Of a stretch of DNA of 64,000 nt, positions 24,180-33,202 are shown piece by piece. Origin of the DNA: Sulfuriferula thiophila. Lineage in GTDB: Bacteria > Pseudomonadota > Gammaproteobacteria > Burkholderiales > Sulfuriferulaceae. The notes beneath the pieces were generated by a model. That model was not told the origin of the DNA. It made no database searches and saw nothing but the letters and a program-made list of their open reading frames with translations. The position numbers and the translations under genes are program-made. The stretch spans positions 372,001 to 436,000 of the forward strand of contig NZ_BHGL01000006.1 of NCBI RefSeq assembly GCF_003864975.1. Direction: 5' to 3'. Each line of letters opens with the position of its first letter. The first letter of the stretch is position 1.

Positions 24180-24973
24180 TGTCTGCTATAGAAACAGTAC
24201 GTCCGCCGTTGCCAAAGAAGCCATTCAACCCCACACCAGTATGGTTGTCAGCTTGGCTGGCATTGTTGTGGCTGATCGTCGTGGACTTGGAGTTGTCGTT
24301 CGAAACGTTGCTGTATGGTGTAGATGACATCTTCGAATATTTCAAGCGCTACGGTTCGCCTAATTTTGCAGACTTATCTAGATATGTAGAACTGTTGATT
24401 CAGACATTGGCCACAGCGTTATGGGGCAGTGCATTGGCATTCGTGGTGGCGGTAGTGCTTGCACCGTTCGCTGCGCGCAACCTGACACCGAACGCAACGG
24501 TCTACCGCATCGCCAGGGAGACTCTTAACTTCATGCGTGCCATGCCCGACCTGCTGCTGGCACTTATTTTTGTTGCGGCACTGGGGCTCGGGCCACTCCC
24601 TGGTGCGCTCGCACTAGGCGTCCACACTGCAGGCTTTCTTGGCAAGTTCTTCTCAGAGAGTCTGGAGCGCGTAGATGCAGGCATATATGAGGCGGTCTCA
24701 GCCACAGGCGCATCACGTTTACAAATCGTGATGTATGCCGGTTGGCCATCCATTCTGCGCGAGGCGCTTGGTTACACGCTCTATATCTTTGATCGCAATG
24801 TACGCATGGCTTCGGTTTTAGGGCTAGTCGGTGCGGGTGGTATCGGCCTTGCGTTGCATGACACGTTGCGAATGTTCAATTACGACCAATCAGCGGCTTT
24901 GATCATCGTGATTCTTATCTCCATCCTAGTCATCGACTACCTGTCTACCTGGATTAGAGGAAAGCTCAATTGA
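24179..24973 (+). CDS. phnE2: Phosphonate ABC transporter permease 2
   Basis: This 264-residue paralogue of the upstream permease has about six membrane segments and the EAA-like loop ERVDAGIYEAVSATGASRLQIVMYAGWPSILREALG. Both permeases share the ILGLVGAGGIGYDL/VLGLVGAGGIGLAL block. It overlaps phnG by 4 bp. Confidence 0.92.
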   Translation: MSAIETVRPPLPKKPFNPTPVWLSAWLALLWLIVVDLELSFETLLYGVDDIFEYFKRYGSPNFADLSRYVELLIQTLATALWGSALAFVVAVVLAPFAARNLTPNATVYRIARETLNFMRAMPDLLLALIFVAALGLGPLPGALALGVHTAGFLGKFFSESLERVDAGIYEAVSATGASRLQIVMYAGWPSILREALGYTLYIFDRNVRMASVLGLVGAGGIGLALHDTLRMFNYDQSAALIIVILISILVIDYLSTWIRGKLN

Positions 24974-25437
24974 TAAATATACCGAGAAATAAGTGGCCTT
25001 CCGCACTCTGCTCCTTACCTGCAAGTGAAGTAAGGTATCTGGCAGACGTATTGTCGGGTGAACTAGAGGTGCGAGATGTTGCGCTACCGCACGCAGGACT
25101 TGGATTGCTGAACATGCGTGAGGGTGCATTTCAGGAATCCTATTTCATTGGTGAAATACCGGTGGCACGAGCCGAAGTGGTCATACGCGACATGGCAGGC
25201 AATGAAGTGCGCGGCGGAGCCTTGATTGTAGATGACCGTGTGCAACTCGCGCGCGCTATCGCCATCCTTGATGCGGTAATAGCTGGCAAGCTACCCGGTT
25301 GGGTTAACGCCATGACGCTAGTACAGCAAGGCTTAGAAGCACACCAACAAAATGAAACAGAGCGCAAACACCTTCTGGCAGCGACGCGCGTGGATTTCTC
25401 TCTGCTAGGACAGGAGGATGACGAAGATGAAGAATGA
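24970..25437 (+). CDS. phnG: C-P lyase subunit PhnG
   Basis: This 155-residue PhnG-family protein has LLNMREGAFQESYFIGEIPVARAEVVI followed by GGALIVDDRVQLARAIAILDAV. PhnG, H, I and J form the C-P lyase core complex that attaches phosphonate to ATP-derived ribose and cleaves the C-P bond. The start overlaps phnE2 and the end overlaps phnH. Confidence 0.92.
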   Translation: MINIPRNKWPSALCSLPASEVRYLADVLSGELEVRDVALPHAGLGLLNMREGAFQESYFIGEIPVARAEVVIRDMAGNEVRGGALIVDDRVQLARAIAILDAVIAGKLPGWVNAMTLVQQGLEAHQQNETERKHLLAATRVDFSLLGQEDDEDEE

Positions 25438-26008
25438 CATGGCAATAGACAATTCAGACATTTGGGACCCGGCTAAGCAGCAGAAACTATTCCGCAGCTT
25501 GCTGGATGCTTTCAGTTATCCAGGTCGAATCACTCAATGCGCAACAGCCAGCACATCGTCATGGTTCGCATTGCTGAGCACACTGGTTGATGGACAGACC
25601 ACGCTGGCAGACCCTCATAAGCTAATAGAGGAGTCGCAATGGCCCAAACTTGAAGCGCATCGTGCGTCGCCAGAAGTTGCCGCTTTTGTTGTTGTTGACG
25701 GTAGCCGTACACCTGAATTCATGCCTAGCCTTGGGACATTGGAAGCTCCCGAGTACGGAGCAACTTTGATGCTGCGTGTAACGTCTTTGAATGACGCCGG
25801 CATCGGAACAATTCGCCTGCAACTAAGTGGCCCTGGTATACAGAAACCCATGATTATCGGTGTGGAGGAGCTGCACGCAGACTGGATCACATCACGTAAT
25901 GACTGGGTCAGCACCTTTCCGCTTGGTGTTGAGCTGGTGCTGTGTGATGCGAATAGTTTTGTTGCGTTACCGCGTACCACTCTTATCACAGTGGGAGGTG
26001 CAGCATGA
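25427..26008 (+). CDS. phnH: C-P lyase subunit PhnH
   Basis: The ATG at 25427 is preferred because AGGAGG at 25412-25417 is 9 bp upstream; the earlier ATG at 25418 abuts it. The 193-residue product has the PhnH pattern LFRSLLDAFSYPGRI, FVVVDGSRTPEFMPSLGTLEAPEYGATLML and FPLGVELVLCDANSFVALPRTT. It is a structural core subunit of C-P lyase. It overlaps phnG by 11 bp and phnI by 4 bp. Confidence 0.92.
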   Translation: MKNDMAIDNSDIWDPAKQQKLFRSLLDAFSYPGRITQCATASTSSWFALLSTLVDGQTTLADPHKLIEESQWPKLEAHRASPEVAAFVVVDGSRTPEFMPSLGTLEAPEYGATLMLRVTSLNDAGIGTIRLQLSGPGIQKPMIIGVEELHADWITSRNDWVSTFPLGVELVLCDANSFVALPRTTLITVGGAA

Positions 26009-27117
26009 GTTACGTCGCAATTAAAGGCGGCAAGGCAGCCATAGATGGTGCAGCAGCAGTCACAGACTACCTACGCTGTAAAGGTTCGCTGGATGAACCG
26101 CTCACACTGGCGATGATAGAAGAGCAGTTGCGCTTGCTGACTTCACGTGTGATATCCGAAGGCGGTCTGTATCACCCGCGTCTGGCTGCGCTCGCACTCA
26201 AACAATTCCAGGGCGACACCTTGGAAGCGGCTTTCGCTTTGCGCGCCTATCGTTCCACCAAGCCGCGCCTGCTCGAATCGCCGGTGCAGGACACAGTCAA
26301 CATGCGTTGCATCCGCCGCATCTCGTCCGCGTTCAAAGAAGTACCTGGCGGTCAGTATCTCGGCGCGACTTACGACTACGCCTTGCGCCTGTTACAACTC
26401 GATCTAGCCAACGAAGATCCTGCAGCATTTAAGAATGTGGCAAAGGCATTTTTACGCAATACGCCCGAGTCCGAACTGCCTGACAACTTCCCGAAGGTGA
26501 TCGACTCTTTGCGTGCGGAAGGACTGCTGCCACCGGTAGCGCCAAGTCGTGCAGCTGCCTTTGACATCACACGAGACCCGCTGGTGTTCCCAGTGCCGCG
26601 CTCTGCTGCACTAGCCACCATGGCACGCGCCGAGACCGGTGGCCTACTGGCGATGGCGTATTCCAACATGCGCGGTTACGGCGACGTACACCCCACAGTG
26701 GCGGAACTACGCGTCGGCTATCTGCCGGTAATGTTGCCGCATCCGGTGACAGCCGAGTTGATGGAGGCGGGTGAAGTGCTGGTCACCGAATGCGAAGTGG
26801 TAGCGATGTACGAAGGCACCAACGGCGACGAGCTGCCCACCTTCACGCTCGGCTACGGCGCTTGTTTCGGTCACAACGAAGTGAAGGCGATCAGCATGGC
26901 CATCCTCGACCGCGCTTTGCAGAAAGGCATGCAAGACGGCCCCACCAATCCTTCGGAAGATCCCGAGTTCGTGTTGCTGCATGTGGACGGTGTGGACTCG
27001 ATGGGCTTTGCCTCGCATTACAAGATGCCGCACTACGTCACCTTCCAGTCGGACATGGACCGACTGCGCACCACCCAACAGAAGATGCAACAAAAAGAAT
27101 CGGAGGCGACCACATGA
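26005..27117 (+). CDS. phnI: C-P lyase subunit PhnI
   Basis: This 370-residue PhnI protein begins MSYVAIKGGKAAIDGA and contains YHPRLAALALKQFQGDTLEAAFALRAYRSTKPRL and HVDGVDSMGFASHYKMPHYVTFQSDMDRLR. With PhnG, H and L it forms the alpha-D-ribose 1-methylphosphonate 5-triphosphate synthase step, displacing adenine from ATP. It overlaps phnJ by 4 bp. Confidence 0.95.
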   Translation: MSYVAIKGGKAAIDGAAAVTDYLRCKGSLDEPLTLAMIEEQLRLLTSRVISEGGLYHPRLAALALKQFQGDTLEAAFALRAYRSTKPRLLESPVQDTVNMRCIRRISSAFKEVPGGQYLGATYDYALRLLQLDLANEDPAAFKNVAKAFLRNTPESELPDNFPKVIDSLRAEGLLPPVAPSRAAAFDITRDPLVFPVPRSAALATMARAETGGLLAMAYSNMRGYGDVHPTVAELRVGYLPVMLPHPVTAELMEAGEVLVTECEVVAMYEGTNGDELPTFTLGYGACFGHNEVKAISMAILDRALQKGMQDGPTNPSEDPEFVLLHVDGVDSMGFASHYKMPHYVTFQSDMDRLRTTQQKMQQKESEATT

Positions 27118-28010
27118 ACGCTCATTACGAACTGCCGCTGGAAGATGCAGGCTATTCCTTCGGCTTCCTCGACGAGTACGCCAAGAAGGAAGTGCGCCGC
27201 TGCATCCTCAAAGCGATCTCCATCCCGGGTTACCAGACACCTTATGCCTCGCGTGAGATGCCGATGGGTCGTGGCTTCGGAACTGGCGGTCTTCAACTTA
27301 CCTTGTCGCTGATCGGTGAAGACGACACGCTGAAAGTGATCGACCAAGGATCGGACGATTCGGTCAACGCGGTTAATCTGCGCCAGTTTGTGCAGCTCAC
27401 CTGTCCCGGGGTCGAGGTCACGGAAAAGACACAGGATGCGACCTTGATCCAATCGCGTCACCGCATCCCGGAAAAGCTGCTCACCGAGCAACAGATACTG
27501 GTCTTGCAAGTGCCATATCCCGATGCGCTGGTGGTTGTCGAGCCATCGGAAGCGCGACGCAAAGTCATGCACGGCGAGGCTGATTATTCGCGCCTGTTGG
27601 TGAAACTTTACGAGGATGTCGTGCGCTTCGACGAGATCACTATCTCACACCGCTATCCCACACGTATCAACGGCCACTATGTGATTGACCCGTCACCCAT
27701 CCCGCGCTGGGACGTGCCACGTCTACATCAGTCACCTGCGCTGGTGCTGCTGGGTGCCGGACGCGAGAAGAAGATCTACGCTGTGCCGCCGTACACATTG
27801 GCCGAGCCGCTGGTGTTCGATGACATCGCCTTCCGCGTGGAAGATTTTCGCGACGTGAACGGCCAGCGCATCGCTTGCCGTTGCTGCGGTTCGATTGTTA
27901 GCTTCTTGGACGAACTCATCGACGATGCAGGCAACGTCACCCATCAATGTTCCGACTCGGCTTATTGCGAGGAAGAACAGGAAACAATCAGCGCGAGGAA
28001 GCAAGCATGA
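27114..28010 (+). CDS. phnJ: C-P lyase radical SAM enzyme PhnJ
   Basis: From ATG 27114 the product has 298 residues. It contains IPGYQTPYASREMPM, whose Gly39 aligns with the glycyl-radical residue Gly32 of E. coli PhnJ, and DATLIQSRHRIPE. The C-terminal iron-sulfur cysteines are at about 255, 258, 279 and 285. Their spacing is CX2CX20CX5C, one residue shorter than the CX2CX21CX5C I recall for E. coli, and an extra Cys257 sits inside the first pair. PhnJ cleaves the C-P bond using S-adenosylmethionine. The stop overlaps phnK (ATGA). Confidence 0.95.
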   Translation: MNAHYELPLEDAGYSFGFLDEYAKKEVRRCILKAISIPGYQTPYASREMPMGRGFGTGGLQLTLSLIGEDDTLKVIDQGSDDSVNAVNLRQFVQLTCPGVEVTEKTQDATLIQSRHRIPEKLLTEQQILVLQVPYPDALVVVEPSEARRKVMHGEADYSRLLVKLYEDVVRFDEITISHRYPTRINGHYVIDPSPIPRWDVPRLHQSPALVLLGAGREKKIYAVPPYTLAEPLVFDDIAFRVEDFRDVNGQRIACRCCGSIVSFLDELIDDAGNVTHQCSDSAYCEEEQETISARKQA

Positions 28011-28840
28011 GCAACAAGATATTGTCCGTGCGCGGTTTGTCGCGCATCCACGGTGAGCAGTGTCCCTTGTGCATCAGCAGCACAGGGCCGGAAAACGACA
28101 CCAACATCTGCCCGCACTGCGGCAGTGTGGTCGCCGCGCATGATGTGAACTTCGATCTGTATCGCGGCGAGATCCTCGGCATCATCGGAGAATCCGGCAG
28201 CGGCAAGTCGAGTACGGTAAAGATGTTGTATTTCGACGAAACGCCGACGGCGGGCAGCGCGACGTTCTATGACGGCGATGTGCAGCACGACATGTTTGCA
28301 CTCAACGCAGCGCAACAACGCAGCATGCGTAACAAGCGTTTCGGCATGGTGTATCAGAACCCCCATCTGGGTCTGAATTTCCAGATTTCCGCTGGCGGGA
28401 ACATCGCCGAGCGTCTGTTGATGAGCGACCTCAAACATTACGGCGAGATTCGCACCCGCGCAGGTGATTTGTTGGTACGTACCGAAGTGGCTCGCGTACG
28501 CATGGACCAGAACCCCAAGACTTTCTCCGGCGGTATGCAGCAACGCGTACAAATCGCCAAGGCACTAGCCACGCAACCGCCGCTGCTGTTCCTAGATGAA
28601 GTCACCACCGGACTCGATCTGTCGGTGCAAGCCGCCATCCTCGATCTGATCCTAGAGATACAACACGAGCTCGGCACCGCGATGATCGTAGTCACGCACG
28701 ACTTAGGTGTGATTCGTTTGTTGGCCGGCCGCACGCTGGTGATGAAGCACGGCCGCGTCATCGAGTCCGGCCTCACCGACCAAATCCTTGAAGACCCACA
28801 GCACGCATACACCCAGCGGTTAGTGGCTTCTGCATTGTGA
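28007..28840 (+). CDS. phnK: C-P lyase ABC-type protein PhnK with an inserted Cys4 motif
   Basis: The ATG at 28007 gives 277 residues. Walker A is GESGSGKSS, the signature FSGGMQQRVQIAKAL, and Walker B LLFLDEVTTGLD. PhnK docks on the core complex through PhnJ. Between the first strand and Walker A lies an insertion with CPLC (19-22) and CPHC (35-38), a probable zinc ribbon absent from the E. coli protein as I recall it. An in-frame ATG at 27947 lies inside phnJ and is unlikely. Confidence 0.93.
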   Translation: MSNKILSVRGLSRIHGEQCPLCISSTGPENDTNICPHCGSVVAAHDVNFDLYRGEILGIIGESGSGKSSTVKMLYFDETPTAGSATFYDGDVQHDMFALNAAQQRSMRNKRFGMVYQNPHLGLNFQISAGGNIAERLLMSDLKHYGEIRTRAGDLLVRTEVARVRMDQNPKTFSGGMQQRVQIAKALATQPPLLFLDEVTTGLDLSVQAAILDLILEIQHELGTAMIVVTHDLGVIRLLAGRTLVMKHGRVIESGLTDQILEDPQHAYTQRLVASAL

Positions 28841-28841
28841 G

Positions 28842-29567
28842 ATGACTATGAACGCTATCCTGACTATAGAGAATTACGCCAAGACATTCTGTCTGCACGA
28901 ACGCAACAAGCTCATCCCCTCCGCCTCGCATGTGAACCTGAGCGTCTATCCAGGCAAGCTCACAGCATTAATCGGGCCGACCGGTGCTGGTAAATCATCG
29001 GTACTGAAAGGTGTGTATCGCACTTATCTGCCCAGCGCCGGACGCATGCTGTTCCGCACTGCATCCGGTGAAATCGTCGACCTTGCACAGGCGGACGAAC
29101 ATCTCATACTGGAGCTACGCAAGAGCGAGATCGGTTTCGTCACACAGTTCCTGCATTGCCTGCCGCGCAAGTCCGCGCTGGATGTGGTGGCCGAGCCTTT
29201 GTTCGCACGCGGTGTGGAGACCGAAGAAGCACGTGGACGTGCAGCTGATCTGTTGGCGCAACTAGCCGTGCCTTCGCATCTGTGGAACGTCCCGCCCGCC
29301 ACTTTCTCTGGCGGCGAGAAGCAGCGTGTGAATCTGGCACGCGGCCTGATCGCGCAACCGCGTTTACTGTTGCTGGATGAACCGACCGCCAGTCTCGACC
29401 CCGCCACTACCGAACGCGTAGTCGCACATCTCGAAACATTGAAAGGCAGCGGCATCGCTATGCTGGCCATCTTCCACCACCCCGATCTAGTGCGCCGTCT
29501 GGCCGACAGTGTCATAGAGCTGTCACCTCCCGTCGCTATCGTTGAACCCGTAGAGGAAATTGCATGA
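28842..29567 (+). CDS. phnL: C-P lyase ABC-type protein PhnL
   Basis: This 241-residue ABC-fold protein has Walker A GPTGAGKSSV, signature FSGGEKQRVNLARGL, and Walker B LLLDEPTASLDP. PhnL is needed with PhnGHI for the first C-P lyase step and has no membrane partner. One base separates it from phnK and it overlaps phnM by 4 bp. Confidence 0.95.
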   Translation: MTMNAILTIENYAKTFCLHERNKLIPSASHVNLSVYPGKLTALIGPTGAGKSSVLKGVYRTYLPSAGRMLFRTASGEIVDLAQADEHLILELRKSEIGFVTQFLHCLPRKSALDVVAEPLFARGVETEEARGRAADLLAQLAVPSHLWNVPPATFSGGEKQRVNLARGLIAQPRLLLLDEPTASLDPATTERVVAHLETLKGSGIAMLAIFHHPDLVRRLADSVIELSPPVAIVEPVEEIA

Positions 29568-30724
29568 ACAATCATTTTTATCTGACCGGCGCGCAAGTTG
29601 TGCTGGAGAACGAAACACTGAAAGACGCTGCAGTACTCATCGCAGATGGGAAGATTGTCGCCATCAATCCGGCCAGCAGTGCAGGCGCGCAAGAGATCGA
29701 CTTACGCGGCCAGACATTGATGCCGGGCATGATCGACCTGCACTGCGATGCGCTGGAAAAAGAAGCCGAGCCGCGCCCCGGTGTGCACTTCCCGTTCGAC
29801 TTCGCTTGTGCGCAAGCTGACAAACGAAATGCGGCGGCGGGTATTACCACCATCTATCACGCACTTTCTTTTGCAAATGCAGAACTTGGCGTACGCAATA
29901 ACAATACCGCAGCAGAACTAGCACGTGCCGTACATGCTTGGCAGGAACACGCTCTGGTGGACAACCGAGTGCATGCACGTTACGAGATTACCGACCCAAC
30001 TGCGCCTGATATCCTGAACGAATTGCTGGGCCTTGATGAGATTCACTTGATGTCCTTTATGGATCACACGCCAGGACAGGGACAGTTCAAGAGTGTCGAT
30101 GCCTATCGCGATTTTCTGTCGCGCACCTACAAGAAGGATGCGGCGGAGTTTGAAATCCTGCTCGCCAACAAACTGGCTCAAGGTGAAGGTGCTGTGGCAC
30201 GCATGGAGCAACTGGCACAACATGCGCGCGAACTTGGTATTCCGCTCGCTAGCCACGATGACGATCGTCCAGAAAAGGTTGATGTCGTAAAAAAACTAGG
30301 CGTAAGTGTTTCCGAATTTCCAATCAATCTTGAGACGGCTCAGGCAGCTCGTGCGGCTGGACTGGCGACCTTATTTGGCGCTCCCAACATCCTGCGCGGA
30401 AAGTCTCAGTCAGGTTCTATGCGCGCATTAGATGCGGTCAAAGAAGGTGTGGCCGATTGTCTGTGTGGCGATTATTCGCCAGCAGCTTTATTGCCCGCTG
30501 TGCTGAAGCTACCGGAATTGGCAGGTATCAAGTTGCACGAAGCAGTTGCACTGGTGACCTGTAATCCGGCACGAGCAGTTGGCCTCAAAGATCGTGGTGT
30601 AATCGCAGCGGGAAAACGTGCAGACCTATTAGCAGTAAGACACTTGGGTGGGCTACCTCAAGTGTCGCGAGTTTGGTCGGAAGGTTTACAGGTAATGACA
30701 CTGGCCTTTGATCACGGAGCCTAA
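29564..30724 (+). CDS. phnM: Ribose 1-phosphonate triphosphate pyrophosphohydrolase PhnM
   Basis: This 386-residue amidohydrolase has MPGMIDLHCDALEKEAEPRPGV as metal site, LASHDDDRPEKVDVV, and CLCGDYSPAALLPAV near the C terminus. PhnM removes pyrophosphate from alpha-D-ribose 1-methylphosphonate 5-triphosphate, giving the substrate of PhnJ. It is close to the usual 378 residues. phnN follows after a single base. Confidence 0.95.
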   Translation: MNNHFYLTGAQVVLENETLKDAAVLIADGKIVAINPASSAGAQEIDLRGQTLMPGMIDLHCDALEKEAEPRPGVHFPFDFACAQADKRNAAAGITTIYHALSFANAELGVRNNNTAAELARAVHAWQEHALVDNRVHARYEITDPTAPDILNELLGLDEIHLMSFMDHTPGQGQFKSVDAYRDFLSRTYKKDAAEFEILLANKLAQGEGAVARMEQLAQHARELGIPLASHDDDRPEKVDVVKKLGVSVSEFPINLETAQAARAAGLATLFGAPNILRGKSQSGSMRALDAVKEGVADCLCGDYSPAALLPAVLKLPELAGIKLHEAVALVTCNPARAVGLKDRGVIAAGKRADLLAVRHLGGLPQVSRVWSEGLQVMTLAFDHGA

Positions 30725-30725
30725 G

Positions 30726-31295
30726 ATGAGTGGCGTCCTGCTCTACGTCATAGGCCCATCCGGCAGCGGCAAAGACAGTCTGATGCACTTTGCACGGGAA
30801 GCACTAGCTACGAACTCCAGCGTGATGTTCGCGCATCGCTATATCACTCGTCCGCACAATGCGGGGGGTGAGAACCATGTGGAGCTAAGCAACGCCGAGT
30901 TTCAGTCCAGAGTCGAACATAAGCTACTTCCTCTACATTGGAATAGCCACGGTCTCCGCTACGGCATCGGATGCGAAGTTAATCATTGGCTTGCCAAAGG
31001 CCTCATAGTGATTCTTAACGGATCACGCGCCTATCTGCCACAGGCTACTAGGCATTATCCGGAACTAGTGCCCGTTCTGATTGAGGTATCTGAGTCGGTG
31101 TTACGAGAACGTCTGCTTTCAAGAGGACGAGAAGAAGCAAGCGAAATTGAATCACGGTTAAAGCGCGCAGGTGAGTTTGCTTCACTGAAGCACAACAGAC
31201 TTTTACGCTTCAATAATGACGCTCCTCTGGAGTCAACAGGACCTGCATTCGTCGAACTGATCCGCAGTCAGGAAAAGGTTGCTGCATGCGACTAA
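30726..31295 (+). CDS. phnN: Ribose 1,5-bisphosphokinase PhnN
   Basis: ATG 30726 is favoured by GGAG at 30716-30719 and by the immediate start of the kinase fold; an in-frame start at 30708 lies inside phnM. The 189-residue product has the P-loop GPSGSGKDSL and the guanylate-kinase-like TRPHNAGGENHVELS segment. It makes PRPP from ribose 1,5-bisphosphate, completing recycling of the ribose released by C-P lyase. It overlaps phnP by 10 bp. Confidence 0.92.
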   Translation: MSGVLLYVIGPSGSGKDSLMHFAREALATNSSVMFAHRYITRPHNAGGENHVELSNAEFQSRVEHKLLPLHWNSHGLRYGIGCEVNHWLAKGLIVILNGSRAYLPQATRHYPELVPVLIEVSESVLRERLLSRGREEASEIESRLKRAGEFASLKHNRLLRFNNDAPLESTGPAFVELIRSQEKVAACD

Positions 31296-32047
31296 CTTTT
31301 TTAGGGACTGGTTCGGCGGGTGGCGTTCCGCTGTGGGGCTGTGATTGCACGGTATGTACTCGTGCACGTATCGATACCAGTGTCCGGCGGTTGCCAAATT
31401 GCGCAGTGCTTGAGGCCGGCGATGTACGTCTACTGATTGATGCGGGTGTCATGGATATCGCTGAACGATTTCCTGCGGGGACTTTGTCTTCAATACTGAT
31501 TACCCATTTTCACGCCGATCACGTTCAGGGCTTGTTCCATTTACGCTGGGGAACAGGGAGTCTTGATGCTTTTGCACCCCATGATGCAGACGGATGTGCA
31601 GACTTGTACAAATACCCGGGCCCACTTAATTTCACTCACCTTTCCAAGTTCGAAACATTTTGCGTAGGCGACGTCCGCATTACCCCGGTACCTTTAGTTC
31701 ACTCTAAACCTACATTGGGTTACTGCATCGAATATAAAGACGCTAAGCTGGCATATCTGACGGATACCCGCGAACTCCCTCCTGCGACTGTCTCATTTCT
31801 GAAAGAGTGGCGACCTCATACGATCTGTCTGGACTGTACCTACCCGCCGGGTATAGAAGGTAAGCGTAACCACTTTGACCTGCTCGAGGCGATCGCCATA
31901 GGTGCTGACTACCCAGACAGCAACATCGTCCTAATGCACATCAGTCACCGTCTTGATGAATGGTTGATGAATCACCCTGAAACAATGACAGAGCAGTTTT
32001 CTATAGCGCGGGATAGTGAATTCATTGACTGCCCGGAGTCCACATGA
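31286..32047 (+). CDS. phnP: Phosphoribosyl cyclic phosphodiesterase PhnP
   Basis: This 253-residue metallo-beta-lactamase protein has LGTGSAGGVPLWGCDCTVC, THFHADHVQGL, LAYLTDTRELPP and ILMHISHRLD. The Cys pair near residue 20 matches the PhnP zinc site. It opens the 5-phosphoribosyl 1,2-cyclic phosphate left after PhnJ. It overlaps the following permease gene by 4 bp. Confidence 0.93.
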   Translation: MRLTFLGTGSAGGVPLWGCDCTVCTRARIDTSVRRLPNCAVLEAGDVRLLIDAGVMDIAERFPAGTLSSILITHFHADHVQGLFHLRWGTGSLDAFAPHDADGCADLYKYPGPLNFTHLSKFETFCVGDVRITPVPLVHSKPTLGYCIEYKDAKLAYLTDTRELPPATVSFLKEWRPHTICLDCTYPPGIEGKRNHFDLLEAIAIGADYPDSNIVLMHISHRLDEWLMNHPETMTEQFSIARDSEFIDCPEST

Positions 32048-32901
32048 CGCCGATATTGGCCATCGGCATATCAGTACTGCTGCATGTGTCATGGAATCTA
32101 CTGACCCGCAGAACACCTAGTGAAGCTAATTTTCTGTGGTGGATCGTTGGCCTATATGTGCTACTTTTCGCACCTTTCACTTTGCTGGAGTTTTTGCATC
32201 ATGCTTCACAGTCTCCTGTGCTTTACCTGTGCGTACTCATTAGCGGCACGACAAATGGATTGTATTTTCTAGCCCTTAGAGCCGCTTACCATCAAGCACC
32301 TGCAAGTGCGGTTTATCCTATGGTGCGTAGTTCACCATTGCTCATAGCAATCGTTGAAACAACGGTTTTCGGACACAGTTTTCCATTGATTTCATGGGCA
32401 GCTATTTTGCTTGCTGCAGTAGGTCTTTGGTTGATTGCAACAAGCTCACATGATGGCATCTCTCGTTTTAGCAAGGCATGGCCTTACGCATTGTTTGCTG
32501 CAGCGATGACAGTTATATATAGTCTTAGCGATAAGGTTGCAGCATCCAATATGCACGGTATCAATAGTGCTATGGGATATGTATGTGCCAATTTTGCAAT
32601 CAGTTGGATTTTTCTCAGCCTAGAACAAAAGTGGAGAACACAGCAGTGGATTCCCACCAAGACGCCAACTACTATTGCGCTATCAATTGGGACAATTGGT
32701 GTTGGGACTGCCTATGCCTTGGTAATTTTTGCTATGCACTGGCTGCCCGCTGCGTATGCAGTGACACTCACCAATGCGGGCATCGTTTTTACGGTGTTGC
32801 TAGGAGTGTTGTGGCTGAAGGAAAAGGTGGGATGGCGAAAGCGTGTTGCCGGGGCCACTTTTGTCGTGAGCGGGCTTATTGTGATTGGAATTTACGGTTA
32901 A
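32044..32901 (+). CDS. EamA/DMT-family permease at the end of the phn operon
   Basis: This 285-residue membrane protein has ten predicted hydrophobic segments arranged as two EamA repeats. Its start codon overlaps the phnP stop, so it is translationally coupled to the C-P lyase genes. It may export or import a product or substrate of phosphonate breakdown, such as the hydrocarbon, amine or sugar side product. That role is inference from position only. Confidence 0.85.
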   Translation: MTPILAIGISVLLHVSWNLLTRRTPSEANFLWWIVGLYVLLFAPFTLLEFLHHASQSPVLYLCVLISGTTNGLYFLALRAAYHQAPASAVYPMVRSSPLLIAIVETTVFGHSFPLISWAAILLAAVGLWLIATSSHDGISRFSKAWPYALFAAAMTVIYSLSDKVAASNMHGINSAMGYVCANFAISWIFLSLEQKWRTQQWIPTKTPTTIALSIGTIGVGTAYALVIFAMHWLPAAYAVTLTNAGIVFTVLLGVLWLKEKVGWRKRVAGATFVVSGLIVIGIYG

Positions 32902-32919
32902 CTTCGTTACAAAGTTAAC
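32897..32919 (+). terminator. Hairpin at the end of the phn operon
   Basis: GTTAACTT and AAGTTAAC form a perfect 8-bp stem around CGTTACA, beginning inside the stop codon of the last gene. A T-run is lacking, so it may be a weak terminator or a 3'-end stabilising stem. Confidence 0.5.
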
Positions 32920-33202
32920 TTGACGGAAAGCTGTTACAAATACAACTCTCTATAAGTGCAATGTTTCGGGTGCTACACATCGTTCGATGACAGCAAAGGC
33001 CGAAAATGAGACGCTCAGAGAGCACACCTTGGACTTCCGCTTGTGGCTGTGGAGCGAACTCATGCATCCCAAAGACAGTCATGCATTTATCACCGTGTCT
33101 ATTGCCATGTTTGCATCCGCGTTTTTGTGAGTATGGTGTATAAAGAAGTTATATTGCTTGAGTCAGGGCAATGTGTGTCATTTGACTGGTTGCTCGGGCG
33201 AT
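32920..33202. other. Intergenic region downstream of the phn operon
   Basis: No gene or tRNA is recognised in these 283 bp. If the phn operon was acquired, its right edge could lie here, but no direct repeat matching the sequence near 20407-20752 was found. Confidence 0.35.

Noticed and set aside
26790-27113. N-terminal extension of phnJ inside phnI
   Set aside because: The Arg-rich extension has no similarity to PhnJ; the ATG at 27114 matches the family start and the operon's 4-bp overlaps.
20340-33020. Possible flanking direct repeats of a phn island (AAGGCCGA-AATG near 20361 and 32996)
   Set aside because: The similarity is about a dozen bases with mismatches and diverges on both sides; too weak to call attachment sites.
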